The notes beneath the pieces were generated by a model, which did not search any database, was not told the origin of the DNA, and saw nothing but the letters and a program-made list of their open reading frames with translations. A stretch of DNA of 64,000 nt from positions 1-64,000 of the forward strand of contig JALOMJ010000010.1 of assembly GCA_025455485.1 (NCBI GenBank). Direction: 5' to 3'. Each line of letters opens with the position of its first letter. The stretch's first letter is position 1. Both the position numbers and the translations under genes were made by a program. Of the stretch, positions 20,175 through 29,690 are shown in pieces. Origin of the DNA: Bacteroidia bacterium. GTDB lineage: Bacteria > Bacteroidota > Bacteroidia > B-17B0 > Aurantibacillaceae.

Positions 20175-21788
20175 TTATTGCCGGTTAACACCGCTGTCAA
20201 AGGTTTCCTCGCTACTGTGCATCACGTGCAGTTCCCAACCATTTGGATAGGGCGCTTCCAATAAAGACCCTTTGAGTAAATAAGGAAACAGTTCTGCATA
20301 CGTCTCAATTTGATGGGCGCTTACTCTCCGGTAAATGTGAGAGCGATGCAATTGTGATGGGTGTTTAATGCCTGCAGCACACATCAATTCTACGGCCGCT
20401 TTTACGGTTTCATGTTGGTAATTGGCTACCCGAACTTTTTTATCTGTTACATCCAGGCCTCTGAATAATTCCGGATCTTGCGTAGCCACACCGGTAGGGC
20501 AGGTATTTTTGTTGCACTCCAGCGCCTGAATACAGCCGATAGCAATCAACATGGCCCTTGCACCGTTGCACATATCAGCACCAATGCAAAAATTACGGAT
20601 TAAGTCGAACCCTGTGTGCACCTTGCCTGAGGCAATAATTTTAATGTGTTTTTTAATGCCAAATCCATTCAGGGCATCATAAACAAAAGCTAATCCTTCT
20701 CTGAGCGGCATGCCCACTGAATTACTGAATTCTATAGGTGCTGCTCCGGTTCCACCTTCACCACCGTCTACAGTTATAAAATCAGGCATAATGCCGGTTT
20801 TAATCATGCCTTTGCAAATCGCAATAAACTGACTTTTCTGGCCAATACACAATTTAAAACCAATGGGTTTTCCTCCACTCAGCTCCCTTAATTTTTTTAT
20901 AAAATTGAGTAGTTCAAGAGGGGTTCCAAAGGCGGTGTGGTAAGGTGGGGAAAGTACATCCTTACCTTTCTCAACCAAACGTATCTTGGCAATTTCGTCG
21001 GTTACTTTAGCTGCCGGTAATATGCCGCCATGCCCGGGTTTCGCGCCCTGAGAAAGTTTTATCTCTATCATTTTTACATTGGGCAGTGTAGCTCTTTCCT
21101 GAAAGGCCTCGTAGTTAAAACTGCCATCCTGATTTCGGCATCCAAAATAGCCCGTACCAATTTGCCAAATAATGTCTCCACCCATTTTTAAATGGTAGGG
21201 ACTTAAGCCGCCCTCTCCCGTATTGTGAGCAAAGCCCCCCAATTTAGCGCCGCCATTTAAGGCCATTATTGCGTTTTGGCTGAGAGAACCAAAACTCATG
21301 GCCGAAATATTAAAAATGCTGGCAGAATAAGGTTGTTTGCAATCCGGACCACCTACCGTTACGCGTGGAAATGGGGCGTGATGATCCATGTGCAGAGGTG
21401 CAATGGAATGGTTAAGCCATTCGTAACCGGTTTCATAAACATTCAGTTGCGTTCCAAAGGGTGTGCTGTCGTTCACCTTTTTCGCACGCTGGTAAATCAC
21501 ATTTCGGCTCAAACGATTATATGGAGCGCCATCGGTATCTGATTCCACAAAATATTGGTACACTTTAGGGCGCATCCACTCGGCCCACCAACGCATACGG
21601 CCCACCACGGGAAAATTACGTTTAAGCGTCTGTTTGGTCTGCACCATGTCCATCACACCCAAAACCACCAAGGGAACCACAATGGCATAGAGCCAAAAAA
21701 AATAATTCCACACATACCCGAGCACACCAACCAACACCACAAAGAAAACAGAAAGGAGTATAAAAGCTTTTTTCATACGTTTAACCAA
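20175..21788 (-). CDS. FMN-binding glutamate synthase (GltB-like) family protein
   Basis: SFGSLSQNAIMALNGGAKLGGFAHNTGEGGLSPYH; TVDGGEGGTGAAPIEFSNSVGMP; CNKNTCPTGVATQDP. Confidence 0.93.
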   Translation of the reverse strand: MVKRMKKAFILLSVFFVVLVGVLGYVWNYFFWLYAIVVPLVVLGVMDMVQTKQTLKRNFPVVGRMRWWAEWMRPKVYQYFVESDTDGAPYNRLSRNVIYQRAKKVNDSTPFGTQLNVYETGYEWLNHSIAPLHMDHHAPFPRVTVGGPDCKQPYSASIFNISAMSFGSLSQNAIMALNGGAKLGGFAHNTGEGGLSPYHLKMGGDIIWQIGTGYFGCRNQDGSFNYEAFQERATLPNVKMIEIKLSQGAKPGHGGILPAAKVTDEIAKIRLVEKGKDVLSPPYHTAFGTPLELLNFIKKLRELSGGKPIGFKLCIGQKSQFIAICKGMIKTGIMPDFITVDGGEGGTGAAPIEFSNSVGMPLREGLAFVYDALNGFGIKKHIKIIASGKVHTGFDLIRNFCIGADMCNGARAMLIAIGCIQALECNKNTCPTGVATQDPELFRGLDVTDKKVRVANYQHETVKAAVELMCAAGIKHPSQLHRSHIYRRVSAHQIETYAELFPYLLKGSLLEAPYPNGWELHVMHSSEETFDSGVNRQ

Positions 21789-21845
21789 ATTAGGGTTGTA
21801 CTAATAAAAGTAAATGTAACAAAAAGCAAATGCAAAGAAAAAAAA

Positions 21846-22778
21846 TCAGGAAGCTTGCCTGTGAAAATGTTGTTTTACAAAATCAAGCGTTTCCTGAAAA
21901 CTTGAAGAAATGTCGATCCAATGTATCTTTATTCCTTCTTTTTCCATCTTCCTGAACCAGGTCATTTGTCGCTTGGCAAACTGGCAAATGGCTGTGAATA
22001 ATAAATTTTCTACCTCCAGCCGGGAGATTTTTTTCTGAAGATAAAGAGAAAGGAATTTGTATTCTAAACCGAGTTCCTGCAATCTTTGGTGTGAAATGCC
22101 GCTTTTTAATAAGGCCTCCCCTTCTTCTATTAACCCATTGTCCATTCTTTGGATCAAGCGTCGGTGAATGTTGTTCCTTCGCACTTCAGTATCTGTTTTG
22201 ATGCCTAAATACATTGGATGATAGACCTCTTGAGGAGATGTTAATTTCACCTCGTTTTTTAAGAGATGGTGTGCCACCTCCATGCCGCGGATGATGCGTT
22301 TTTTTGAAGAACGGTCCACATGACTTATGGTGGCTTTCGGCAGAGCATTCAAACGAAGCAGCAAGGCTTCTTTAGACATTACTTCCAACTCTTTTCTCGA
22401 CTCTTGGTCCTCCGGAATTTGTGTAAAGGAAAAATCCTTGCGCAAGGCATCAAGATAAAGTCCTGTGCCTCCACAAAGAATGGGGATTTTTCCTTTCTGA
22501 AGAATTTGCTCAAAACTAATTTTTAGTTCCCGAATAAAATCATGGAGATAAAATTGTTGCGAGGGCTCACACACATCAATGAGGTGATACGGAATCTCTT
22601 TACCCTGTACCGTATACGCCTCGAGGTCCTTTCCTGTTCCAATGTCCAGTCCCTTGTACACCTGCCTTGAATCCATACTGATGATTTCTGCATCTAAAAC
22701 ATAAGCCAAATCACAGGCCAGTCGGGTTTTTCCGCTCGCTGTTGCACCCAATACAACTATACAATTAGCGTTTTGCAA
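21846..22778 (-). CDS. miaA: tRNA dimethylallyltransferase
   Basis: VVLGATASGKTRLACDLA; ISMDSRQVYKGLDIGTGK; Q-rich active site region. Confidence 0.95.
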   Translation of the reverse strand: MQNANCIVVLGATASGKTRLACDLAYVLDAEIISMDSRQVYKGLDIGTGKDLEAYTVQGKEIPYHLIDVCEPSQQFYLHDFIRELKISFEQILQKGKIPILCGGTGLYLDALRKDFSFTQIPEDQESRKELEVMSKEALLLRLNALPKATISHVDRSSKKRIIRGMEVAHHLLKNEVKLTSPQEVYHPMYLGIKTDTEVRRNNIHRRLIQRMDNGLIEEGEALLKSGISHQRLQELGLEYKFLSLYLQKKISRLEVENLLFTAICQFAKRQMTWFRKMEKEGIKIHWIDISSSFQETLDFVKQHFHRQAS

Positions 22779-23499
22779 ATGGAGTATAAATCAGTTTTAA
22801 ATTCCCGGCATCTTTTAACTCAAAGTGCATTTTAGCATTCAGTGTTTCATCCCCTTCTGCCAAAAGTGCTCTCTCAAAGTTTTTGCGATTGATCAGAAAG
22901 CGTTTCGGCTCCGTTTTTTCAAGGCGTTTAAATCCAGCCTTCACAAAGGCGTCGCCTTCACTCCATTGTTGATCCACATAAGTCATGATGTCGCCTGCCT
23001 TTTTTTCCTTTATAAAATGTTTAAGAAGTTTGCTGAGGCCGCCGGTAATGGTATAACCCTTTTTACAACAAAACCGGATGAGTTCAAAGGAGCGTTGGTC
23101 TTCCCGCAAGCGGCGCATTTTTCTTCCCTTGGAAAAACTGGCAACAGCCATCAATTCCCCCTTGTGGTATAAGCCATAATTGGAAGCGCTTTGGGTACTG
23201 TTCATCAGGTGATAGGTTTTCAGGAACTGTTCCGCTTCTGCTTTGTTCACTTTTTTCAGCTCGCAGTTTCTTGCAAAAATTCTTTGGTTCAGTCCCAGTT
23301 TGGATTGAATGATGGCTCCTATTTTTTCAGGTTGTTTAACCAGGTAATCAATGGGCATTGAGAGACTGCCTTTCCCGGGAGTTTTAGCTTGCTCTTCGCT
23401 GATGATGTGAATTCGTATAGCAGACTTCCCTTTAGAAATTTTTAGTTCGCCTGACTTGATTTCAAAAGTAAGATGAAGTGGCGCAAGTACTTCTTTCAA
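22765..23499 (-). CDS. Putative GNAT-like / phage-type uncharacterised protein
   Basis: HLMNSTQSASNYGLYHKGELMAVASFSKGR...ELIRFCCKKGYTITGGLSKLLKHFI...VDQQWSEGDAFVKAGFKRLEKTEPKRFL; overlaps miaA start by 14 bp. Confidence 0.6.
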   Translation of the reverse strand: MKEVLAPLHLTFEIKSGELKISKGKSAIRIHIISEEQAKTPGKGSLSMPIDYLVKQPEKIGAIIQSKLGLNQRIFARNCELKKVNKAEAEQFLKTYHLMNSTQSASNYGLYHKGELMAVASFSKGRKMRRLREDQRSFELIRFCCKKGYTITGGLSKLLKHFIKEKKAGDIMTYVDQQWSEGDAFVKAGFKRLEKTEPKRFLINRKNFERALLAEGDETLNAKMHFELKDAGNLKLIYTPFAKR

Positions 23500-23551
23500 T
23501 GGATGAATATGTGTTGCTAAACAATTCAGGGTACCCGCTTATAAAATATAA

Positions 23552-23581
23552 AATCCACCTTCCGATTTTGAAAGGTGGATT
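23552..23581 (-). terminator. Rho-independent-like terminator downstream of DegT-family gene
   Basis: AATCCACCTT / AAGGTGGATT 10-bp stem followed on the minus strand by a T-rich tract. Confidence 0.75.
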
Positions 23582-23596
23582 CCAAACCAGATTCAA

Positions 23597-24805
23597 TTAG
23601 GCATTTACCGTGCTCATGGCTTTTTTAATGCAGTCACCCACCTGGCTTGCCATTTTACTCATGTCTTCTTCAGTCCAGGTGCAGCGTACGCCAAAGGAAA
23701 TCAAACGCCCTACGACTTCCTGCGATTTTGGAAGATTTAAATTTTTATAGTCCTGTGGCGCACCTAAAACTTCGATAGGCAGTTTAGCGGCTGTTTTTAA
23801 TTCCTTGATGTGTTCCCACTGGTTGATGAAGTGGTACATGTTGGTGTACCAGTAATTAAATCCTGTAACTCCGGCTTTGTTCATCTCGTCTACCACACGT
23901 TGGGCGGAAGCGGTATCCGGCAGCATCAGGTTCAGGAAGGTGCCTGAATCACCGTTGGCATCCCCCAGCTTAGCGAATGAAACCCCTTCAATGTCCGAAA
24001 GTTTGGATTGCAGGAAGGCTTTGTTTTTTAGATTGTTTTTACGGATAAAAGGTACTTTGCGGGTTTGGGCAGCGCCCACAGCGGCGTGCAATTCGCTGAT
24101 GCGAAAATTAAAACCAATCACAGGATGGTTTTCCATGCCGCGGTTATTGCCCACGTGATCATGACCATGGTCGCAAAAATTATCGGCCAGTTTGTAAGTG
24201 GTTTCATCGTTACTTACAAAAATTCCACCTTCGCCGGCAGTGGCGATTTTAAAAAAGTCGAATGAATAGGCGCCTGCTTTTCCGAAAAGGCCGGTGTGTG
24301 TGCCTTTATAAGAGGCCGCAAAGGCCTGCCCGGCATCTTCTACCAGAATAAGTTTGTGCTGGTTAACCACAGCCATAATTTCATCCATGTTGGCATTGCC
24401 TCCGCACATGTGTACTAAACAAACCGCTTTGGTTTTAGGGTTAATGGCCTTTTTGATGCCCTCTGCACTCAAACACAAGGTTTCATCGATTTCAGCAAAT
24501 ACGGGCAAGGCACCTAACATCAAAACGGCTTCAATGGTTGCAATGTAGGTGAAAGGCGGACAGATGACCTCATCGCCGGTGCCGATTCCACTGGCCGCAA
24601 GCGCTGCCATGATGGCCGCTGAACCGCTGGAAACAGCGAGGGCATATTTGGCTCCGGTAATGGTTTTTACTTCCTGTTCAAAATCCCTTGCTTTCCAGAT
24701 GTTTTTACGTTGTGCATCGTGGTTAAAACGGAATAAGATGCCTGTTGAAAGCACATCTTCAATTTCTTTGCGCTCTTCGGCGCCAAATAATTCGGTTCCT
24801 GGCAT
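23597..24805 (-). CDS. DegT/DnrJ/EryC1/StrS family PLP-dependent aminotransferase
   Basis: ALAVSSGSAAIMAALAASGIGTGDEVICPPFTYIATIEAVL; VEDAGQAFAASYKG; FDFFKIATAGEGG. Confidence 0.92.
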   Translation of the reverse strand: MPGTELFGAEERKEIEDVLSTGILFRFNHDAQRKNIWKARDFEQEVKTITGAKYALAVSSGSAAIMAALAASGIGTGDEVICPPFTYIATIEAVLMLGALPVFAEIDETLCLSAEGIKKAINPKTKAVCLVHMCGGNANMDEIMAVVNQHKLILVEDAGQAFAASYKGTHTGLFGKAGAYSFDFFKIATAGEGGIFVSNDETTYKLADNFCDHGHDHVGNNRGMENHPVIGFNFRISELHAAVGAAQTRKVPFIRKNNLKNKAFLQSKLSDIEGVSFAKLGDANGDSGTFLNLMLPDTASAQRVVDEMNKAGVTGFNYWYTNMYHFINQWEHIKELKTAAKLPIEVLGAPQDYKNLNLPKSQEVVGRLISFGVRCTWTEEDMSKMASQVGDCIKKAMSTVNA

Positions 24806-24863
24806 TGCTTTAAAGTTTTAAAGTTTAAAGGTACAATTATTTGTAGGTTTAAAACAACCCTGC

Positions 24864-25307
24864 TCAGGCTGTTGAGGGGCTTTTTTCTGAAATGCTCAGG
24901 GCAATGAGTTTTTTGTTTTCAAAGTAACATTCCAGGCCAGCCTCATCAAAACTGAGGCAGGTTTCGCCCCAGGGTAATAGCTCCCGTTCACTCACAACAT
25001 AGTGCTGTGCTTTTAATAATTCTTGTACCGGTTTTTCAGGCCAACCCACTACTTTTTGTCCAAATAGGAGGGTATCGGGATGTTTGCATTCGGCTGAGCA
25101 GAATTGTTTATTACGTGAAAGATCAAAAAACAAACTCAGTTCCAGTGCATGGTAATGCCACAGTAATTTAGGACGATTGAACACCTCATCTTCCAACACG
25201 GATTCTTCCTCCGGGGAACCAAACATGGCATTTGCCTTTTCAGGGCCGGCACCAAACGGTAGGCCGGCAAAACCTGAAAGCAGAACAATTTCGGGTAGTA
25301 TTGGCAT
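24864..25307 (-). CDS. Hypothetical protein
   Basis: 147-aa ORF with coherent amino-acid composition, no recognised family. Confidence 0.55.
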   Translation of the reverse strand: MPILPEIVLLSGFAGLPFGAGPEKANAMFGSPEEESVLEDEVFNRPKLLWHYHALELSLFFDLSRNKQFCSAECKHPDTLLFGQKVVGWPEKPVQELLKAQHYVVSERELLPWGETCLSFDEAGLECYFENKKLIALSISEKSPSTA

Positions 25308-25515
25308 TGTGCTGAAAATTACGCAAAGGCCCCAAGACTGGGAAAATGACGGGCAGGAAAAATGTCAAAAAAAATTTTGCAGAACATTAAAACTCAGCTA
25401 TATTTGCAGCCCCGATTTAAGAATTTGATTCTTTGATCTGCGCACACGAAATGTTCACCTTAGGGTGGACGATTCCTGCGAAAAAGATGTAATCCCACGC
25501 AAGTGTGGGTAATAC

Positions 25516-25588
25516 GATTCCGTAGCTCAGCCGGTAGAGCATTACACTTTTAATGTAGGGGTCCTGGGTTCGAATCCCAGCGGGATCA
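25516..25588 (+). tRNA. tRNA-Lys (anticodon TTT)
   Basis: Acceptor GATTCCG/CGGGATC; D-arm GCTCAGCCGGTAGAGC; anticodon loop CTTTTAA with stem TTACA/TGTAG; T-arm CTGGGTTCGAATCCCAG. Confidence 0.95.
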
Positions 25589-25612
25589 CTGGAGTAACCT
25601 CCAATCGGAACT

Positions 25613-25648
25613 AAAAGCCTCTGAATCTCACGATTCAGGGGCTTTTTT
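25613..25648 (+). terminator. Rho-independent terminator after tRNA-Lys
   Basis: aaaagcctctgaatc tcac gattcaggggcttttttg hairpin plus T-run. Confidence 0.85.
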
Positions 25649-25709
25649 GCTTTTTGTACCTCCTCGAAAGCAGAAAAAAAACCATCCAAACACATAAAAA
25701 ATTACAGCA

Positions 25710-25835
25710 ATTCGGTTAGCAGCAATTTTCCTTTTATTTGCTAACCGAATGCCCTGCAACTCACATCTGTAAAGGGCTGCAAGCCATTTGGGTTCAAATC
25801 GTATCAAACAATATGAATGGTTTAATCGGTTAGCA
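25710..25835. other. Candidate integrase attachment/arm-site region
   Basis: 12-bp perfect inverted repeat ATTCGGTTAGCA (25710-25721) / TGCTAACCGAAT (25739-25750), plus a third TCGGTTAGCA at 25826-25835, between tRNA-Lys and the integrase gene. Confidence 0.5.
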
Positions 25836-25846
25836 AAACAAAACTC

Positions 25847-27112
25847 ATGATCAACGCTCTTCCTTCCTCATTTTCAATCCTATTTTGGCTTTATCGCCAT
25901 AGGAAAACATCCAATCAAGAATGTCCAGTCTATCTTCGGGTCACCGTCAACGGCAAACGTTCCGAGATCTCAACGCAAAAAGCGGTGAGGGAATCCGATT
26001 GGGACCAACATAGTCAGAGGGTGAAACCAAAAGCACAGGACAGTCATATTATTAATTCATACCTGGATCTTACCCGGGGTAGAATTCAATCTATTTATAA
26101 CCAGCTGTTGGCATCCAATGAAACGTTCACAGCCGCTTTAATTAAGGACCGCTTCCTCGGCCGACAAAACAAACCCGCTTTTAAATCCCTCTGCGATGCC
26201 TTCGATTACAATTACCGTCTTATGGCTGCAGAGGCCAAACAAAATAAAATCTCCTCGAAAACCTTGCTGCGGTATGTAATCACCAAAAATAAAGTCCTCG
26301 CATTTATGAAGGCGACTTACAAATGCGAAGACAAACCTTTGCCTGAAATCCGCCTGGCCTTCATTACCGAATTTCATCACTACCTCATCACCACCGACAA
26401 CCTGCAAAACAATACCGCGCACAAATACCTAAAAAATTTAAAAAAGGTCATGAACCTGGCTGTTGGCCTGGACTGGATCCCCTCAAACCCTTTTGCTCAG
26501 TTCAAATGTTCCTACGCTAATCCGGAACGCGAAATCCTAACTCAAATCGAGCTCAACAACATAATGTCCAAGGAGCTTTTTTCCAAACGTCTCGAGGAGG
26601 TCCGCGATGTGTTTATTTTTTGCTGTTACACGGGTTTCGCGCATGCCGAAATCTATAAATTCAACAGAAACGCCGTAATCAGGGATATTAATGGTGATCT
26701 CTTACTCAGCACCATTCGTGCCAAAACCAAAAAACGGGAATCCGTTCCTCTACTCCCAATTCCTTTATCCATCATTGATAAATACAGCAATCATCCATAT
26801 TGTGTAAATCGTGATAAACTTCTTCCCGTAAAGAGCAACCAGCGCTACAACGAATATCTCAAGGAACTGATGGCCATTTGTGGGATTAATAAATCTATTT
26901 CTTCACACACTGCGAGACACACTTTTGCCACCACAATTACTCTCGCTAACGGGGTGCCTATTGAGTCAGTAAGCTCCATGCTGGGTCACTCGAACATTCG
27001 CACAACTCAGATCTATGCAAAGGTGATACAAAAGAAGGTCTCCGACGACATGAAACTCCTCCGCCAAAAACTGGATGGCAATAAAAACAGTCAATTGGCT
27101 CAGTCAAGCTGA
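25847..27112 (+). CDS. Tyrosine-type site-specific recombinase / integrase
   Basis: HTARHTFATTITLANGVPIESVSSMLGHSNIRTTQIYAKV catalytic block; Bacteroidota-style N-terminal arm-binding and SAM-like domains. Confidence 0.95.
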   Translation: MINALPSSFSILFWLYRHRKTSNQECPVYLRVTVNGKRSEISTQKAVRESDWDQHSQRVKPKAQDSHIINSYLDLTRGRIQSIYNQLLASNETFTAALIKDRFLGRQNKPAFKSLCDAFDYNYRLMAAEAKQNKISSKTLLRYVITKNKVLAFMKATYKCEDKPLPEIRLAFITEFHHYLITTDNLQNNTAHKYLKNLKKVMNLAVGLDWIPSNPFAQFKCSYANPEREILTQIELNNIMSKELFSKRLEEVRDVFIFCCYTGFAHAEIYKFNRNAVIRDINGDLLLSTIRAKTKKRESVPLLPIPLSIIDKYSNHPYCVNRDKLLPVKSNQRYNEYLKELMAICGINKSISSHTARHTFATTITLANGVPIESVSSMLGHSNIRTTQIYAKVIQKKVSDDMKLLRQKLDGNKNSQLAQSS

Positions 27113-27156
27113 CCATTTAAAAAATGGTCCCATTTTATTTGCTTTTACATGATTTA

Positions 27157-27181
27157 TTTTATATACCTTAGGTATGTAAAA
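27157..27181. promoter_or_regulatory. Putative operator of the downstream TetR-family gene
   Basis: TTTTATATACC-TTA-GGTATGTAAAA, 11-bp arms with one mismatch, 8 bp before the ATG. Confidence 0.6.
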
Positions 27182-27189
27182 TAATCGTC

Positions 27190-27795
27190 ATGAAACGCAC
27201 CAAAGAAGAAGCGCTCCTCACTAAGGAAAACATCATGAACAAGGGCCTGTCCCTTTTCGTTAAGCACGGTTTCAATCCCACCACCATGGACGACATCCTT
27301 GGCACCCTCAAACTTACCAAAGGGGCTTTCTATGGGCATTTCCTCAACAAGGAAGATCTCCTAAAACAAATACTCGAACGTGAGTTCCGTTTTATCTCCG
27401 AAATGGTTACGCTAGAATTTGTCAGCCACAAAACTGAGAAGCAACTGTTCCGTGACCTACTTCACAAGGTCATCAACAACTTTTACGACAACAAACGCTT
27501 TCGAAACGTCATTGAGCTCACCTGGTTCAAACTGGGGATTGATGTCTGCACCAAAATCATGGAGGACAAAACCACCTTCAACGAATATTTTATCGAGGAG
27601 GTCCAATCCACTTTAAACCGGGCACAGAAAAACAAACAACTCAAACCAAAGGTGCATCCCTATAACGCTGCCCTACAGATTACGGCCATGATCAATGGCA
27701 TCTACCGCCTGTATTTCGTCACCCACGAACAGTTCCGACACAAGGAAACCGCCATCAACATGATGGATGCCTACATTGAATCCACTTTTTTGTGA
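27190..27795 (+). CDS. TetR/AcrR family transcriptional regulator
   Basis: N-terminal HTH: TKENIMNKGLSLFVKHGFNPTTMDDILGTLKLTKGAFYGHFLNKEDLLKQIL. Confidence 0.92.
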   Translation: MKRTKEEALLTKENIMNKGLSLFVKHGFNPTTMDDILGTLKLTKGAFYGHFLNKEDLLKQILEREFRFISEMVTLEFVSHKTEKQLFRDLLHKVINNFYDNKRFRNVIELTWFKLGIDVCTKIMEDKTTFNEYFIEEVQSTLNRAQKNKQLKPKVHPYNAALQITAMINGIYRLYFVTHEQFRHKETAINMMDAYIESTFL

Positions 27796-27822
27796 AGCAA
27801 GCCATAATCCACTCCTGGCATT

Positions 27823-29373
27823 TTGCAAGAGTCTTCCAACATATCGGCTGCTGCATTTTTAAAGCAATACGAGTTTGCTCTCTTCGATCGTATTATCAGG
27901 GGCGACCTTTCTCCTTCCGTTTTAAGCAGCATTCACACTTCAAACTACCTTCATCTTTTGGGTTTTCAGGAATCCTCCTTCTATTACCTTACCATTGCAG
28001 TATACAAATCCAAAGCTGGTAACATCTCACTAACTCAGTACCGTAAACTGTTTTGTCTACACCCAACTGTGATCTGGCTGCGATTGAAAGAGCCAAGCTT
28101 GTTTGACCATCCCTCAAACTCTGAGCTTAATCAGAACATCATTACTGAACTAAATTTACGTCAGGATGAGATTCTCTCTTATTCATTCAACAAACAGAAC
28201 AACAAAACTACCTTCTACATTAAAACCCCGGCAGAAACGGATGCCCTAACGTCCAATGAGGTGAAGTTCTATTATTACAGCAAAATGCTAAACGATGAGG
28301 TTGCAAGGATTAAACTGGCCATACATCACAATGTGGTGAAATGCGAGTCCCACAGTCAAACCGAACACTACATCCACAACCAACAACAAGCCCTGGCTTC
28401 TTTATTTCTACAAATGCACAAACTCCTTGCTCCATCCAATTTTAAAGATGTGTATACTCAGGCCCTTGACTTCTCCCCAAAAGATATTCTCAACCTCACG
28501 TATGCTCAGCTCGAACACCTCATCCGATTCTTAGAGAAAAATTACTTAAAGTACGTCGACAGCAGTATTGAGATCGCCCACAGAACTGCACTCATTAAAT
28601 ACTATGGTTTAGATTACAAGTTTAAGCGTGTTAAATCCGTACTAATGCAGGCACCGATTTCCGCAAAGTTGGTGGAAGCGCTTTTTAAACCCTTTACTAA
28701 AATCGACGCGCTTTACGGACCTGAAAAGATAACCTATCGCGAACTGAATTATTTCAACACCTACATTTCCTATATTCAGGAATTTCTCAACCATACCGAG
28801 TCCCTCAACGATGCCAAATTGTTTCAGCTCCTAGTGGCTATCAATTACAATTCCCTTCACATATTATCCTTAAGAGTGGATTTCCTTCTAAAACAGATAG
28901 AAAACCATAACTCACCTGAAACGAAAATCGACTTCCTTTACGCTGAATTAAAAAGCCTTAACCAGATCCAGCAATACGCCCATTTGGCCTTCAGCCCAAA
29001 TATGCCTTCTTTAAAAGCTCAAATTACATCCTGGATAGAAGAAGAAATTCAATACCTCAGCCGTAAACTCTTACCAAAGAAACTTCAACAGATAAATTAT
29101 CCAGCTGCACATCCTGATCGGGTAAAAATTAAATCAGGCTTACCTGTATCTCAACTGGCCTATTTTTTTCGTTTGCTTTCCGATACTGGAGTGATTGATC
29201 ATAAAAACCAGCGCGACATCTTCCGCTTCATAGCCGATAATTTTGTCACTACTAAAACCTCTGAAATTTCTCCAGAAAGTATCTCCAGTAAATACTATAC
29301 GCCCGAAGGCTCCACAGTGGATGCCGTTCGTAGCAAGATCATCGAACTGCTCAACCGTGCGAAGGAAGATTGA
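27823..29373 (+). CDS. RteC-domain-like protein (Bacteroidota mobile-element regulator family)
   Basis: C-terminal LPVSQLAYFFRLLSDTGVI...FRFIADNFVTTKTSEISPESISSKYY resembles RteC-family proteins; TTG start. Confidence 0.55.
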   Translation: MQESSNISAAAFLKQYEFALFDRIIRGDLSPSVLSSIHTSNYLHLLGFQESSFYYLTIAVYKSKAGNISLTQYRKLFCLHPTVIWLRLKEPSLFDHPSNSELNQNIITELNLRQDEILSYSFNKQNNKTTFYIKTPAETDALTSNEVKFYYYSKMLNDEVARIKLAIHHNVVKCESHSQTEHYIHNQQQALASLFLQMHKLLAPSNFKDVYTQALDFSPKDILNLTYAQLEHLIRFLEKNYLKYVDSSIEIAHRTALIKYYGLDYKFKRVKSVLMQAPISAKLVEALFKPFTKIDALYGPEKITYRELNYFNTYISYIQEFLNHTESLNDAKLFQLLVAINYNSLHILSLRVDFLLKQIENHNSPETKIDFLYAELKSLNQIQQYAHLAFSPNMPSLKAQITSWIEEEIQYLSRKLLPKKLQQINYPAAHPDRVKIKSGLPVSQLAYFFRLLSDTGVIDHKNQRDIFRFIADNFVTTKTSEISPESISSKYYTPEGSTVDAVRSKIIELLNRAKED

Positions 29374-29585
29374 GCTGCCTCAATCGGTGAACTTCCACCA
29401 TCAGGCGCATACCAAAGCCTTCCATGTCCAATAAGTCCTCGTCTTTCGCGCGTAAAACCTGAACCAAATGCTCTATTTCGTGCAAGGCCATGAACTGCTG
29501 CATTTCCTCTCTTAGTTCCTCACGGACATCTTGTATTTGTAGTTCCCTGTACATATAAAAAATGAGCGTGGGACATTCAGCAATC

Positions 29586-29690
29586 GGTAAACAGGCACCA
29601 CCAAGTGCCCACACTCCCAATAAACTGAAGCCCACGCCGTGGTGGGCGATTTTTTCTGGGAGTGTTTAAAATTGGTGGTTTTGTTTACCC
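29586..29690. repeat. Long imperfect inverted repeat with internal hairpin
   Basis: Left arm 29586-29619 reverse-complements right arm 29657-29690 in three blocks (TGGGAGTGT, TTGGTGGT, GTTTACC); internal GCCCAC-gccgtg-GTGGGC at 29630-29647. Confidence 0.85.

Noticed and set aside
25417-25695. 92-aa minus-strand ORF
   Set aside because: It is an antisense translation through tRNA-Lys (..GIRTQDPYIKSVMLYRLSYGI..)
27157-27181. TetR operator as a fifth copy of the 7-2-7 motif (contains TAGGTAT-like half sites)
   Set aside because: Half-sites are in opposite orientation with a 3-bp centre, not the 7-2-7 layout; treated as a separate operator
29351-29635. 94-aa minus-strand ORF overlapping the RteC-like gene end
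   Set aside because: N-terminus runs into the inverted repeat; no recognisable family, so not supported, although a shorter form from the internal Met is possible
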